DNA from: Rhodoferax antarcticus ANT.BR
GTDB taxonomy: Bacteria; Pseudomonadota; Gammaproteobacteria; Burkholderiales; Burkholderiaceae_C
Direction of reading: 5' to 3'
Assembly: GCF_001938565.1 (NCBI RefSeq)
Contig: NZ_MSYM01000001.1
Coordinates: 210,876 to 274,875, forward strand
DNA length: 64,000 nt
Both the position numbers and the translations under genes were made by a program. Every line of letters starts with the position of its first letter. Position 1 is the stretch's first letter. This document shows positions 27,871 to 39,076 of the stretch, piece by piece. The notes under the pieces are model-generated. The model was not told the origin of the DNA. It ran no database searches and was given only the letters and a program-made list of their open reading frames with translations.

Positions 27871-28845
27871 ATGCTCAGTCCGATGCGTTTGAGACGTTTC
27901 GTTTTCAGGATGGTTTGTATGGGGCTGCTGCTGGCATTGAGCGCCTGCGCTTGGTTGACCGACCAGCAGCGGCTGATTATTTACCGCCCCACCACCAGCC
28001 AAGCCCCAGACCTGGCAACTTTACCCGCTAATACGAAACTCTATTTTGTGGACAGGGCGCCGCCAGCGGCACCAGCGCGCCTGGCGCTGTGGTGGCTTGC
28101 CCACCCAGACCCCGCTGCACCCACTTTGCTGTACCTGCATGGCACGTTTCGGGCTCTGCCGGGCAACCAGGCCAAGATTGAGGCCTTGCGCGCTGCCGGG
28201 TTTTCGGTGCTGGCAGTGGACTACCGAGGCTGGGGGCAAAGCACCTCTATCGTTCCAAGTGAAGACAGCATCCAGCAAGACGCCAGGCGCGCCTGGGCCG
28301 AACTGGTCAGGCGCGAGCCGCGCCCGGCGATGCGGGTGATTTACGGGCACTCCATGGGCAGTGGTGTGGCGGCGACGCTGGCCAGCCACTTGAGCAGCCC
28401 GCTGGATTACGGTGCGCTGATTCTGGAGTCGGCCTTCACCAGCTTTGCCGACATTGCGGCTGAAGCCGGTTTCTGGGCCAGCTTGGCGGCACGCTTCAGC
28501 CCGGAACGCTTTGCGTCCATCGAGAAAATCGAACGCGTTAATGCCCCTGTGCTGATGCTGCATGGCGTAGAGGATCGCAACGTTCCGATGGTGCTGGGGC
28601 AACGCCTGTTTGCAGCCGCCAATCCACCCAAGCAATGGGTGCAGTTTGCGGGAGCGCACCACAGCGACTTGCAAAGCATCGCGCCAGCCAGTTACCAGGC
28701 CACTCTTACCAGCTTTCGCCAGCGTTATCTGGATAAGTGCGCTGTAACAGCCCCCGTAACGCCAGCACCGCCTCAAGCTGCTGCGCCGACTCAAAATGCA
28801 CGCCGTGCCAGCCTTGCGCCTGGGCGGCGTGCACGTTGCTTTTGA
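27871..28845 (+). CDS. Alpha/beta hydrolase, predicted lipoprotein
   Basis: 324 residues. A basic, hydrophobic N-terminus ends in the lipobox LSAC, so the mature protein is probably lipid-anchored in the envelope. The hydrolase core shows HGTFRALPGN (oxyanion region), the nucleophile elbow GHSMGSG, an Asp in HGVEDRNVPM and a His in GAHHSDL, a complete catalytic triad. The substrate is unknown; relatives act on esters or peptides. The Pro/Ala-rich C-terminal tail runs 140 bp into the convergent HAD gene, so the last 30-40 residues are probably not part of the fold. Start: ATG at 27871 (another at 27883). Confidence 0.8.
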   Translation: MLSPMRLRRFVFRMVCMGLLLALSACAWLTDQQRLIIYRPTTSQAPDLATLPANTKLYFVDRAPPAAPARLALWWLAHPDPAAPTLLYLHGTFRALPGNQAKIEALRAAGFSVLAVDYRGWGQSTSIVPSEDSIQQDARRAWAELVRREPRPAMRVIYGHSMGSGVAATLASHLSSPLDYGALILESAFTSFADIAAEAGFWASLAARFSPERFASIEKIERVNAPVLMLHGVEDRNVPMVLGQRLFAAANPPKQWVQFAGAHHSDLQSIAPASYQATLTSFRQRYLDKCAVTAPVTPAPPQAAAPTQNARRASLAPGRRARCF

Positions 28846-29368
28846 GGTCGTCGATGAACAGCGTGCGTGCTGGGTCCAGTGCGTAGCGGCTTTGCAGCAA
28901 CTGGTAGATGGCCGGTTCGGGCTTGATGAGTTGCACATCAGCGGAAAAAATTCCACCGTCAAACCACTTCAAAAACGGGTAGCGCTCCTCCAGCAAGCGG
29001 GCGTAGGGCAGCGGCATGTTGGACAAAAAGTACAAGCCAGTCACCTGATCGGCGCGTTGGCGCTGCTCATGCAGGCGTTGCAGCAGGAGCCGCGTGTCTT
29101 CAATGACGGTGAGCCGCTCGCCAATGCCGTGCACTAGGTCGTGCATGGCCGGCAGTGGCAGGCCCAGGCGTTGTGCGGTTTGCTCAATCACCGCCTGCTC
29201 GTCCAGCGTGCCGCGGTCAAACGCATGCCAGTCGGGGTGCGAGAACATCTGATGCGCGAAATGGCGCGCTTGCTCATCCGAGTTCGCCTGCACAGGAAAG
29301 GTCTGGCGCAGCAACTGTGCGGGTTTCCAGGTGAACAGCACCGCGCCAAAGTCAAAAACAAGATTCAT
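28706..29368 (-). CDS. HAD-superfamily phosphatase (subfamily IA)
   Basis: 220 residues. Motif I reads VFDFGAVLF, with the D-F-G form seen in YihX-like HAD phosphatases; motif II is FLSNMP, the Lys is in KPEPAIY, and the metal-binding acidic motif is FIDDLKSNV. Such enzymes dephosphorylate small sugar phosphates, and the YihX group acts on glucose-1-phosphate, which would fit the sugar-phosphate genes nearby (inference). The 3' end overlaps the convergent hydrolase gene by 140 bp. The ATG at 29368 gives the normal N-terminus. Confidence 0.83.
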   Translation of the reverse strand: MNLVFDFGAVLFTWKPAQLLRQTFPVQANSDEQARHFAHQMFSHPDWHAFDRGTLDEQAVIEQTAQRLGLPLPAMHDLVHGIGERLTVIEDTRLLLQRLHEQRQRADQVTGLYFLSNMPLPYARLLEERYPFLKWFDGGIFSADVQLIKPEPAIYQLLQSRYALDPARTLFIDDLKSNVHAAQAQGWHGVHFESAQQLEAVLALRGLLQRTYPDNAGESW

Positions 29369-29398
29369 GGCGTTGATCGACCTGGGCGGGGCGGTCGC

Positions 29399-30204
29399 TT
29401 ATTCAGGGTCATAAAAAGGCGGCCAGGGCGCGTCGGGGGACGCATCGGCCAAGGTGGCGGGTAGCGTCACCGGCACTCGGTTGCGCTCGGTCACCAGGCC
29501 GATGGCCTGCGCGGTCATGTCGGGCCAGGTTTCACAGGCGTGCCCGGCGCTGGGGCAAAACTGCGCCGGGCGGTCCAGGTACAGGCGCAGGCCACCGCTG
29601 GCATCCTGGGTGCGGCGCATGGCGTCGCTCCAGCGCGCGGCATAGGCCAGCAACTCGGGCCTGGCACGGGTGAGCGCCTGCACCTGCTGCTCAGGCTCGC
29701 GGTTGACCCACTGCTGGGTTTGCAAATCGATGGGCGGGCGGATGTCGATCCAGCTGCCTTGCCCGGGCAGATCCTGGCCAAAGGCGCGCTGCGTTCCCAG
29801 CATGAATATTCGGGCACAAAACAGGTCGCAACGGCCCATGACGGTCATGCGCACCGAGCGCCCTTGCAGGCGCGGGCTGAGCATGTCCACCCCCAGCGTG
29901 CGCTCGGGCCGACCCAATGCATTGACAAAGACGATGTGGCGAACGCGGCGCTCGGGATGGTTGGCATCGGCACGCACGGCCCCGGCATCGTCGGGGTGCG
30001 CAAACTGCGCCAGCAAGGTGCCAAACCAATGCGCCAGTCGGCCGCTGACAAAAATGGTGTCTCCTGCACGCACATAGTGGCTCTGCGGGTCGGCAGATAC
30101 GGGTGCGGTCTGGGCGGCACTCGCCCCAAGCGCCAGACAACCGGTGACGCCAACCGCCACGGCCAGCCAGTGGGTCCGCCAGGCAAAGGGCCGAAACACC
30201 TTGC

Positions 30205-30208
<4 letters not shown>
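29399..30208 (-). CDS. Exported protein of unknown function, downstream of pgi
   Basis: 269 residues with a signal peptide (WLAVAVGVTGCLALGASA then A). The mature part holds HYVRAGDTIFVSGRLAHWFG, MTVMGRCDLFCARIFMLG, two Cys in the C-terminal half (FCPSAGHAC) and no recognised catalytic motif. The start is a TTG at 30208 overlapping the pgi stop; a GTG at 30199 is an alternative. Co-transcription with tal and pgi is likely from the spacing, but a role in sugar metabolism is not evident. Confidence 0.62.
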
Positions 30209-31773
<1,565 letters not shown>

Positions 31774-31774
31774 G

Positions 31775-32722
31775 TCAGTTCCCTAGCAAAAGTTGATCCA
31801 ATTTGGCGGCATCGGTGCAAAACGCCCGAATGCCCTCGGCGAGCTTCTCAGTCGCCATCGCGTCTTGGTTAAGGGCAAAGCGGAAGCTGGCTTCGTCATA
31901 GTTCACCGGCGCTAAATCAATCGCCTGCGCGGCCTGCGCGTCCAACGTGCGCAGCAAGGGTGCCTTGCTTTGGGCCAGCGTGGCCAGCAGCTCCGGGCTG
32001 ATGGTGAGCAAATCACACCCTGCCAGCGCGGTGATCTGGCCCACGTTGCGAAAGCTCGCACCCATCACCTCGGTGGCGATGCCAAACTTTTTGTAGTAGT
32101 TATAAATCTCTGTCACCGACTTCACGCCGGGGTCGTTGGCGCCGCTGTTGTCGGCTTCCACCCAGGTGGCACCGGCTGATTTTTTGTACCAGTCGTAAAT
32201 GCGGCCAACAAACGGTGAAATCAGTTGCACCCTGGCCTGGCCGCAGGCCACCGCCTGGCAAAACGAGAACAGCAGCGTGAGGTTGGTGTGAATGCCACGG
32301 CGCTCCAGCGCGGCGGCGGCCTGAATGCCTTCCCAGGTGGATGCCACCTTGATCAGCACCCGATCAATATGAATGCCTTGCGCCTGATACAGCTCAATGA
32401 TGCGCTCGGCACGGGTGATGGTGGCACTGCTATTAAAACTCAAGCGCGCATCGACTTCGGTGGACACCCGCCCCGGCACGATGGCCAAGATTTCGCAGCC
32501 AAAACGCACCAGCAAACGGTCGGTGATTTCATCGGGCGCACGGCCCTGAAACTGCGCCACAGTGTCGGTCAGTAGCGCGCGGTACTCAGGCTTTTGCACC
32601 GCCTTGAGAATCAGCGACGGATTGGTGGTGGCATCCTGCGGCTGGAAACTGGCCATTTGCAGAAAGTCACCGGTGTCAGCGACCACGGTGGTAAATTTTT
32701 TGAGGGCGTCGAGTTGGTTCAT
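31775..32722 (-). CDS. tal: Transaldolase
   Basis: 315 residues of the TalA/TalB type; transfers a dihydroxyacetone unit between sugar phosphates in the non-oxidative pentose-phosphate pathway. The Schiff-base lysine is in [12 protein letters not shown], and [10 protein letters not shown] near the N-terminus and [11 protein letters not shown] are typical. The ATG at 32722 gives the usual N-terminus [20 protein letters not shown]; the frame stays open upstream. First gene of a unit with pgi, and divergent from zwf, so both sides of the 249-bp control region make sugar-phosphate enzymes. Confidence 0.95.
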   Translation of the reverse strand: MNQLDALKKFTTVVADTGDFLQMASFQPQDATTNPSLILKAVQKPEYRALLTDTVAQFQGRAPDEITDRLLVRFGCEILAIVPGRVSTEVDARLSFNSSATITRAERIIELYQAQGIHIDRVLIKVASTWEGIQAAAALERRGIHTNLTLLFSFCQAVACGQARVQLISPFVGRIYDWYKKSAGATWVEADNSGANDPGVKSVTEIYNYYKKFGIATEVMGASFRNVGQITALAGCDLLTISPELLATLAQSKAPLLRTLDAQAAQAIDLAPVNYDEASFRFALNQDAMATEKLAEGIRAFCTDAAKLDQLLLGN

Positions 32723-32894
32723 GCGGCCATTATCCGACCACCGCTTGACAACCGACGCACCCGGTTGACGTGCCTGCCACCACCGACACGCCTGCATCCC
32801 CCTGCATCCGCCAGCTTTAGCCAGCGTCAGCCCAAGCTGTCCACCCAGGCGTGCGTTCTTCAACAGCCTGACAGCTGGTGCGCAGCGTTGCGGT

Positions 32895-32936
32895 GAAGTT
32901 ACCGAGTTACAGGAAAGCATGAAACCAAGTTACAGT
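32895..32936. promoter_or_regulatory. Three AGTTAC repeats between tal and zwf
   Basis: GAAGTTAC, GAGTTACAG and AAGTTACAG occur in direct orientation within 42 bp, about 35-75 bp before the zwf start. Spaced direct repeats in a divergent promoter region may bind the RpiR/HexR-type regulator encoded after zwf. This is inferred from position only. Confidence 0.3.
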
Positions 32937-32971
32937 GACAAACCATTTCACTCCCTTACCTGTTCAGTACC

Positions 32972-34426
32972 ATGAGTTTTGACCTTGTCCTTTTTGGCGG
33001 CACCGGCGATTTGTCTTGGCGCAAGCTGATGCCCTCTTTGTTTCAGGCCTTCAAACACGGTAGTTTGCCTGCGGGTGCGCGCATCATCGGTATTGGCCGG
33101 GATGATTTGAGCGATGAACGCTACCGGGCGCTGATTGCCTCGCGCTTCGAGCATGTGGAGCTGGAAAAGCGCCCCAGCACGCAGGAATTTGACCGCTTTG
33201 CGGCATTGCTGGAATTCGTCAGCATGGACCTGTCCAAGCCCGAGCATTACGCCCACTTGAAGACCAAGCTGGCGCAACGCCAGGCAGACACGGTGGTGAT
33301 GTATCTGGCCACCGCGCCGAATCTGTTTGCCACCATCGCCGAGCAACTCGGCGCTGCGGGCCTGAACACGCCACACACCCGCATCGTGCTGGAAAAGCCG
33401 CTGGGCCATGACTTGGCCAGTAACCGCGCTATCAACCAGACGGTGGGCGAGTCGTTTACCGAACAGCAGATCTACCGCATTGACCACTACCTGGGCAAAC
33501 CCGCCGTGCAAAACCTGTTTGCGCTGCGTTTTGGCAATGCATTGTTTGAGCCATTGTGGCGGCGCGAACACATTGCCAACATCCAGATCACCCTGCCCGA
33601 GCAACTCGGCGTGGAAAAACGCGGTGCCTTTTACGAGACCACCGGGGCACTGCGTGACATGGTGCAAAACCACGCACTGCAGCTCTTGTGCGCCATTGGT
33701 ATGGAGCCACCGATCAACGCGCACGCCAGCGCGATTCGTGATGAGAAGCTCAAAGTCTTGCGCTCACTCAAACCCTGGACGCCTGAAACGCTGGCACGCG
33801 ACGTGATTCGTGGCCAATACAGCGCCGGGGCCATCAACGGCCAGGCGGTGCCGGGCTACCGGGCAGAGCCGGGCGTGAGCCCGACCAGCACGACCGAGAC
33901 GTTTGTCGCCATTCGCACCGAGATCGCCAACTGGCGCTGGGCCGGGGTGCCGTTTTACATTCGCACCGGCAAACGCCTGGCCGGGTGCGACTCGCGCATT
34001 GTGGTGAACTTCCGGCCGACGCCACACGCCATTTTCAACACCCAAATTGGCATGGCCAACCAGTTGGTGATCAACCTGCAACCCAAGGACGGACTGGAGC
34101 TGCACTTGTTGGCACAAGCGCAGGACAAGCGGCAAAACTCGAACAATCTGGCGCCCGTGCAACTGGACCTGGACTTTGACAAACGTTTTGGCACCGAGCG
34201 CGTGGGTGCGTATGAGCGACTGCTGCTTGATGTGATCGACGGGCGGCTGAACCTGTTTGTGCGCAGTGATGAGCAAGAGGAAGCCTGGCGCTGGGTCGAG
34301 CCCATCTTGAACCACTGGCGCAGCGATACCCAAGGGCCGCGCCTTTACGCCAGCGGCACCTGGGGGCCGAGCGCTACCAGCACCATGATCGCCCGGGATC
34401 ACTTTTGCTGGAATGAAGAATGCTGA
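32972..34426 (+). CDS. zwf: Glucose-6-phosphate 1-dehydrogenase
   Basis: 484 residues; oxidises glucose-6-phosphate to 6-phosphogluconolactone with NAD(P)+, the entry to the pentose-phosphate and Entner-Doudoroff routes. The nucleotide-binding motif is GGTGDLSWRKLMPSL and the active-site motif RIDHYLGKPAVQNL holds the catalytic His. YRAEPGVSPTSTTETF and FYIRTGKRLAG are also family marks. ATG at 32972. An RpiR-family regulator gene follows 15 bp later, as commonly seen for zwf. Confidence 0.96.
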   Translation: MSFDLVLFGGTGDLSWRKLMPSLFQAFKHGSLPAGARIIGIGRDDLSDERYRALIASRFEHVELEKRPSTQEFDRFAALLEFVSMDLSKPEHYAHLKTKLAQRQADTVVMYLATAPNLFATIAEQLGAAGLNTPHTRIVLEKPLGHDLASNRAINQTVGESFTEQQIYRIDHYLGKPAVQNLFALRFGNALFEPLWRREHIANIQITLPEQLGVEKRGAFYETTGALRDMVQNHALQLLCAIGMEPPINAHASAIRDEKLKVLRSLKPWTPETLARDVIRGQYSAGAINGQAVPGYRAEPGVSPTSTTETFVAIRTEIANWRWAGVPFYIRTGKRLAGCDSRIVVNFRPTPHAIFNTQIGMANQLVINLQPKDGLELHLLAQAQDKRQNSNNLAPVQLDLDFDKRFGTERVGAYERLLLDVIDGRLNLFVRSDEQEEAWRWVEPILNHWRSDTQGPRLYASGTWGPSATSTMIARDHFCWNEEC

Positions 34427-34441
34427 GGCTGGAGCACCTTC

Positions 34442-35290
34442 GTGCTTGACCGTATCCGCGCCTGCCTGCCATCGCTGGCCCCAGCCGAGCAGCGTGTGGC
34501 CGAGTTGGTGCTGGCAGACCCACGCAGCTTTGCGCTGCTGCCGGTGAGCGCGCTGGCCGACCGCGCCCATGTGAGCAAACCCACGGTGGTGCGCTTTTGC
34601 CGCAGCGTGGGTTATGACGGGCTGGCTGACTTCAAACTCAAGCTGGCTGGCAATGTGAGCGAGGGCGTGCCCTTCATCCACCGCAGCGTGAATGTGGATG
34701 ACAAGACCAGCGACATCATGGTCAAGGTCATCGACAACACCGTGGCGGCGTTTCTGAAATACCGCAACGAGGCCTCGGCCAGTGCCATTGACAAAGCCGT
34801 GACAGCGTTGACAGCGGCCTACCATGCCGGGCGACGCATCGAGTTTTTTGGCGTGGGCAACTCCGGCATCGTGGCGCGGGACGCGCAACACAAGTTCTTC
34901 AGGCTGGGCATCAACGGTGTGGCCTACAGCGACGGCCATATGCAGGTGATGAGTGCCTCCCTCATGCAACCCGGCGACTGCGTCATCGTCATCAGCAACT
35001 CGGGCCGCACCCGCGACTTGATGGACTCGTGCGACATTGCCCGCAAAAACGGCGCCACCACCATCGTCATCACCGCCAGCGGCTCACCGCTGGCTGCGGC
35101 TGGCGACATTCACCTCGCCGCTGACCACCCGCAAGGCTACGAGCACTACAGCCCGATGGTGTCGCGCCTGCTGCACCTGATGATCATCGACATACTGGCC
35201 ACCGCGCTGGCACTGCGCATCGGCAGCGACAAGCTCCAGCCGCTGCTGCGCGAGATGAAGGCCAACCTGCGCAACAAGCGCTATGCCTGA
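34442..35290 (+). CDS. RpiR/HexR-family transcriptional regulator
   Basis: 282 residues. An N-terminal helix-turn-helix domain of the RpiR type (VSALADRAHVSKPTVVRFCR) is followed by a SIS sugar-phosphate-binding domain (FFGVGNSGIVARDAQHKFFR, ISNSGRTRDLMDSC). HexR proteins sense 2-keto-3-deoxy-6-phosphogluconate and repress zwf and related genes. The position directly behind zwf and facing tal-pgi fits such a role, but the effector is inferred. The start is a GTG at 34442. Confidence 0.85.
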   Translation: MLDRIRACLPSLAPAEQRVAELVLADPRSFALLPVSALADRAHVSKPTVVRFCRSVGYDGLADFKLKLAGNVSEGVPFIHRSVNVDDKTSDIMVKVIDNTVAAFLKYRNEASASAIDKAVTALTAAYHAGRRIEFFGVGNSGIVARDAQHKFFRLGINGVAYSDGHMQVMSASLMQPGDCVIVISNSGRTRDLMDSCDIARKNGATTIVITASGSPLAAAGDIHLAADHPQGYEHYSPMVSRLLHLMIIDILATALALRIGSDKLQPLLREMKANLRNKRYA

Positions 35291-35299
35291 TCTTATAAG

Positions 35300-35346
35300 C
35301 CAAATTGGCCTCTAGCCCTTGCTGGTAAAGCGCGGGTAGCTCTATT
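35300..35346 (-). repeat. Dispersed ~45-bp repeat after the RpiR-type regulator gene
   Basis: Minus-strand reading TAGAGCTACCCGCGC, then AGCAAGGGCTAGAGGCC. It begins 10 bp after the regulator stop. The following bases to 35627 hold no gene that I can support. Confidence 0.85.
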
Positions 35347-35627
35347 AACTATAGCGTTTGAGGTTTAGCTAGCGGCATTTCTTGTGCCGCCAAGCTGGCG
35401 TACTGGGCAGCGCCCACCAAGCACGCAGCCACATTTCCCGCCAATTCAAGTCTGACACCTTTTGTCCCCTAGGTTATTCAAAGTGCAACTCTTTTACTTT
35501 GCGCACGGCCGCAAACGCTTACGCAATAAGAACTTGCCTATTTTCCCGACACTGGCAAAGTTTTATTGACACTTTGTCGACGCGTTTGTGACCCATCTAT
35601 TTTCTTCTGCGAGAAGAGGAGTCGGTA

Positions 35628-35867
35628 ATGTGGGTCAACACACCGACGCATCGCCTATCCGAATGCAGACTGCAGCTGTCGCTTTCGAAATTGTTCAGCC
35701 GTTCAACCCTCGATTTGGGGAGCGCGACTTCTCTGCCGCAGGAACTTTCCAGCTTTTGGACTCTTGTGCTCATCAAAACATCCAAGGAGATGCCCATGAA
35801 TCGATTTCCACCCCATCCGCATCGCCGTGGCAAACCCGAGCAGCGCGGCGGGTTGCCCGATTTCTAG
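35628..35867 (+). CDS. Hypothetical small protein with a possible internal start
   Basis: 79 codons from an ATG at 35628 with an AGGAG site 7 bp upstream. A second in-frame ATG at 35796 has its own perfect AAGGAG site 6 bp before it and would give the 23-residue peptide MNRFPPHPHRRGKPEQRGGL plus PDF. The long form is Ser/Leu-rich and shows no recognised domain; the short form is very basic and Pro-rich. Two good ribosome binding sites in one frame make translation plausible, but there is no homology support. Confidence 0.3.
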   Translation: MWVNTPTHRLSECRLQLSLSKLFSRSTLDLGSATSLPQELSSFWTLVLIKTSKEMPMNRFPPHPHRRGKPEQRGGLPDF

Positions 35868-36054
35868 CAGCGACGCCGTCAGACCCCGCTTGACGACCGA
35901 CCTGCTCCGTAAAGGCAGCGTTTGGCATGTAGGCGCCGGCCAACATCGCTACGACCAAATGACCGATAGGCCCCAGCGCAGGTCCGGTCGACGACGACTG
36001 CGAACCCGCCCGAATTGGAATCATCCACAACCCACTGATTGAAGGAGCTTCACC

Positions 36055-36276
36055 ATGCAAACAGATTCTTACCTTATCCCCGCCCTTTTCATGTTCACTT
36101 TCATAGCGGCCATTGCGGCGGCCATCTACCAGTACTTCAAGGCCAAAAAGGCTAAAACTAAGCACATCCAGTCCGCGCAAGCCAAGGCACTTGGCGAGCG
36201 GCCAGGTGAGCGGCACGGCGGCATTTTCACGGCGCATGCGGCCAAGGTCGAAGAAGAGAAAACAAAGCATCCGTAG
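36055..36276 (+). CDS. Small single-pass membrane protein, function unknown
   Basis: 73 residues. An N-terminal membrane helix (YLIPALFMFTFIAAIAAAIY) is followed by a Lys-rich, soluble tail (KAKKAKTKHIQ and on). The ATG at 36055 has AAGGAG 8 bp upstream, which supports expression. It stands alone between sparse regions. No family recognised. Confidence 0.55.
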   Translation: MQTDSYLIPALFMFTFIAAIAAAIYQYFKAKKAKTKHIQSAQAKALGERPGERHGGIFTAHAAKVEEEKTKHP

Positions 36277-36817
36277 CGCAAGGCGGCTGGGCGGCAGGCC
36301 CCTTGCCGAGATCTGGGGTCCGCTGGTCTGATCTTGACGCCAGCTACATCAAATGCATGAGGCGTACGCAATACCACTTGAACCACCGCCCTTGGTTGCG
36401 TTGCAAGAATATCAGGTGATAAAAGACCCGCTGGACACGCCTTTATGCAACATGCGGCGCACCCGATCTCATAAAGAAAATCAGCTTCCAGCCCTTATTT
36501 TTAGAGCGCGAGAAGCTCTCTTAACTATAGCAAAAGCAGCGTTGCTCGCGGCAACCTTGATCGGCGCACAGGCCGATCAACCTGCTCGAGTTGTTAGGGT
36601 GTTCAGCTTTTCCAACCAGAGTTCAGGATGGGCGTGAAAGCTTGCGTCGAAACGCGGTAATTTCAGTAAGACAAGCTGCAATGTACGCAAACGCACGCCC
36701 ACCCACCGAAAAACAGAGCATCATTTCAAAGTTGTCTGATCTGCTTAAGCAAGCGTTTTTCGGCTCCAGACAATCCGTCTAAACTCAAGCTGTCCCTTCA
36801 TTTTTGCGATACCTACC
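36277..36817. other. Gene-poor region upstream of galE
   Basis: About 540 bp. It holds one dispersed 45-bp repeat (36477-36522). A frame from 36681 to 36782 (MYANARPPTEKQSIISKLSD and on) has no good ribosome binding site. No RNA gene or other feature was recognised. The last part presumably holds the galE promoter, but no clear -35/-10 pair was found. Confidence 0.5.
36477..36522 (-). repeat. Dispersed ~45-bp repeat, intergenic
   Basis: Minus-strand reading AGCTTCTCGCGC, then AAATAAGGGCTGGAAGC. It belongs to the GGGCTGGA variant of the family, also seen at 40590 and 59416. Confidence 0.82.
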
Positions 36818-37837
36818 ATGATTTTTATCACCGGCGGAGCAGGCTACATCGGATCACACACCTGCGTTGAACTGCTCAGCGCAGGCGAACAAGTGACGGT
36901 GTTTGACAATTTCAGCAACAGCCAGCCCGAGGCATTAAAACGCGTCGAGCGCATCACGGGCAAGACCGTTCACTTTGTTGAAGGCGACATTCGCGACCAG
37001 GCGGCGCTGCAGGCGGCCTTGCAAGCCAGTGGCGCCAAAGCGGTAATCCATTTCGCCGGGCTCAAGGCGGTGGGTGAGTCGGTGGCACAACCGCTGCGTT
37101 ATTACGACAACAATGTGTTGGGCACTTTGAAGCTGCTGCAAGCGATGCAGGCCTGTGAGGTGAAAACGCTGGTGTTCAGTTCCTCGGCCACTGTTTACGG
37201 CGACCCGCAGCGCCTGCCGCTGACCGAAGACCACCCCTTGTCCGCCACCAACCCGTATGGCCAGACCAAGCTGGTCATTGAGAACATGCTGCGCGACTTG
37301 TTAGCTAGCGACCCCAGCTGGCGCATTGGCATCCTGCGCTACTTCAACCCGGTCGGTGCCCACACCAGCGGCCTGATCGGTGAAGACCCGCAGGGCATTC
37401 CGAACAACCTGATGCCGTTTGTGGCGCAGGTGGCAGTGGGCCAGCGCGAGTCGCTCAACGTCTGGGGCAATGACTACGCCACGCCGGACGGCACTGGCGT
37501 GCGTGACTACATCCACGTCGTCGACTTGGCCCTAGGCCACTTGGCCGCACTCAAAAAAATGCAGGCTGACGATGCACAGAGCTTTGCCGTCAACTTGGGC
37601 ACCGGCGTCGGTTACAGCGTGCTGGACATGGTGCGTGCGTTTGAGGCGGCCAGCGGCCAGCCGGTGCCCTACCAGATCTCACAGCGCCGCGCGGGCGATG
37701 TTGCCGCCTGCTACGCCGACCCGGCCTATGCCAGCAGCCTGCTGGGCTGGCAGGCCCAGCGCGATTTGCAGACCATGTGTGTCGACGCCTGGCGCTGGCA
37801 ACGCGGCAACCCGCAGGGCTATGGCAGCGCCAGCTAA
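36818..37837 (+). CDS. galE: UDP-glucose 4-epimerase
   Basis: 339 residues, extended short-chain dehydrogenase fold. The NAD-binding motif is GGAGYIGSH, the catalytic Y-x3-K is YGQTK, and RYFNPVGAH and [18 protein letters not shown] are GalE signatures. It interconverts UDP-glucose and UDP-galactose and so supplies sugar for surface polysaccharides. First of three plus-strand nucleotide-sugar genes (galE, NDP-sugar pyrophosphorylase, manC), with a 51-bp gap to the next. Confidence 0.95.
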   Translation: MIFITGGAGYIGSHTCVELLSAGEQVTVFDNFSNSQPEALKRVERITGKTVHFVEGDIRDQAALQAALQASGAKAVIHFAGLKAVGESVAQPLRYYDNNVLGTLKLLQAMQACEVKTLVFSSSATVYGDPQRLPLTEDHPLSATNPYGQTKLVIENMLRDLLASDPSWRIGILRYFNPVGAHTSGLIGEDPQGIPNNLMPFVAQVAVGQRESLNVWGNDYATPDGTGVRDYIHVVDLALGHLAALKKMQADDAQSFAVNLGTGVGYSVLDMVRAFEAASGQPVPYQISQRRAGDVAACYADPAYASSLLGWQAQRDLQTMCVDAWRWQRGNPQGYGSAS

Positions 37838-37888
37838 ATCAATTTTTATCGGGAGTTTTCAACATGACAAGATGCAGAGGTATTCACC

Positions 37889-38992
37889 ATGGCTAAAGGC
37901 ATGATTCTGGCCGCCGGGCAAGGTACCCGCGTGCGGCCACTGACCAAAGACTTGCCCAAGCCGATGATTCCGATCCTGGGCAAACCGGTGATGGAGTACC
38001 TGATCGAGCACCTGGCCCGCTACGGCATCACGGAAATCATGGTCAACGTGGCATTTAACCACCACAAGATCGAACAGTATTTTGGCGACGGTCACCGCTG
38101 GGGCGTGCAGATCGGGTACGCCTATGAAGGAGTGCGCGAGCAAGGCGAAGTCGTGCCCAAGCCGTTTGGCTCAGCCGGTGGCATGCGGCGTATCCAGGAC
38201 TTCAGCGGTTTTTTTGACGAAACCACCCTGGTGCTGTGCGGTGACGCCATCATCGACCTGGACATTGGCGCGGCCCTTCACGAGCACAAGGCCAAGGGCG
38301 CGATTGCCAGCGTGGTCACGCTGGACGTGCCCCTGAACGAAGTGGAAAACTACGGCGTGGTGGTGGCCGATGACAATGGCCAGATCCTGTCTTTTCAGGA
38401 GAAGCCCAAGCCTGCCTGCGCCAAGTCAACCGCCGCCAGCACCGGCATCTACCTCTTCGAGCCCGCGGTGCTGGACCTGGTTCCCCCAGGCGAGGTTTAC
38501 GACATCGGCTCACAACTGTTCCCGCAGTTGGTTGAGAGTAAGGCACCGTTCTTTGCACAAAAGCGCTTTTTCAACTGGATCGACATTGGCCGCGTCAGCG
38601 ACTATTGGGCGGTGACGCAGCGGGTGCTGCGTGGCGAGGTGGCGCAGATGAACATGCCCGGGCGCGAAATCAAACCAGGCATCTGGGTGGGGTTGAACGT
38701 GCAGATTCCGTGGGATGAGGTGACCATTGAGGGGCCGGTCTACATCGGCTCCAGCGTGCGCGTGGAGCCGGGCGCCCGCATCATCGGCCCAAGCTGGATT
38801 GGGCACGGCTGCCACATCCGCTCTGGCGCCAAGGTGGTGCGCAGCATTTTGTTTGAGTACACCCGCATTGCCGCTGACATGCAGTTCAAGGAAATGATTG
38901 TCTCGCCCACCTACTGTGTGGACCAGTCCGGCGAAACGCTGTACCGCGGCGACGAAACTGCGCAGCTGCGCTGGGGCGATTCACGCGCCTGA
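37889..38992 (+). CDS. NDP-sugar pyrophosphorylase (mannose-1-phosphate guanylyltransferase-like)
   Basis: 367 residues. The nucleotidyltransferase motif is MILAAGQGTRVRPLTKDLPK near the start, with LVLCGDAIIDLD for metal and substrate binding, then a C-terminal left-handed beta-helix of hexapeptide type (IGSSVRVEPGARIIGPSWIG). The arrangement is that of GDP-mannose or glucose-1-phosphate pyrophosphorylases; the sugar cannot be settled from sequence. It sits between galE and manC and is likely part of polysaccharide precursor synthesis. Confidence 0.85.
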   Translation: MAKGMILAAGQGTRVRPLTKDLPKPMIPILGKPVMEYLIEHLARYGITEIMVNVAFNHHKIEQYFGDGHRWGVQIGYAYEGVREQGEVVPKPFGSAGGMRRIQDFSGFFDETTLVLCGDAIIDLDIGAALHEHKAKGAIASVVTLDVPLNEVENYGVVVADDNGQILSFQEKPKPACAKSTAASTGIYLFEPAVLDLVPPGEVYDIGSQLFPQLVESKAPFFAQKRFFNWIDIGRVSDYWAVTQRVLRGEVAQMNMPGREIKPGIWVGLNVQIPWDEVTIEGPVYIGSSVRVEPGARIIGPSWIGHGCHIRSGAKVVRSILFEYTRIAADMQFKEMIVSPTYCVDQSGETLYRGDETAQLRWGDSRA

Positions 38993-39076
38993 TGTACCTA
39001 TGCGCGTGTGGCCGTCGCACTGCGCCCGCAGGCCACGCCAATGTCTCCTATTGATCTTCGCTTTGAACCCACCACC

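Noticed and set aside
35773..36270. 165-codon minus-strand frame over the small genes, with a segment LGPIGHLVVAMLAGAYMPNA
   Set aside because: It overlaps better supported plus-strand small frames with ribosome binding sites. One segment looks protein-like, but no family could be named, so at most it is a remnant.
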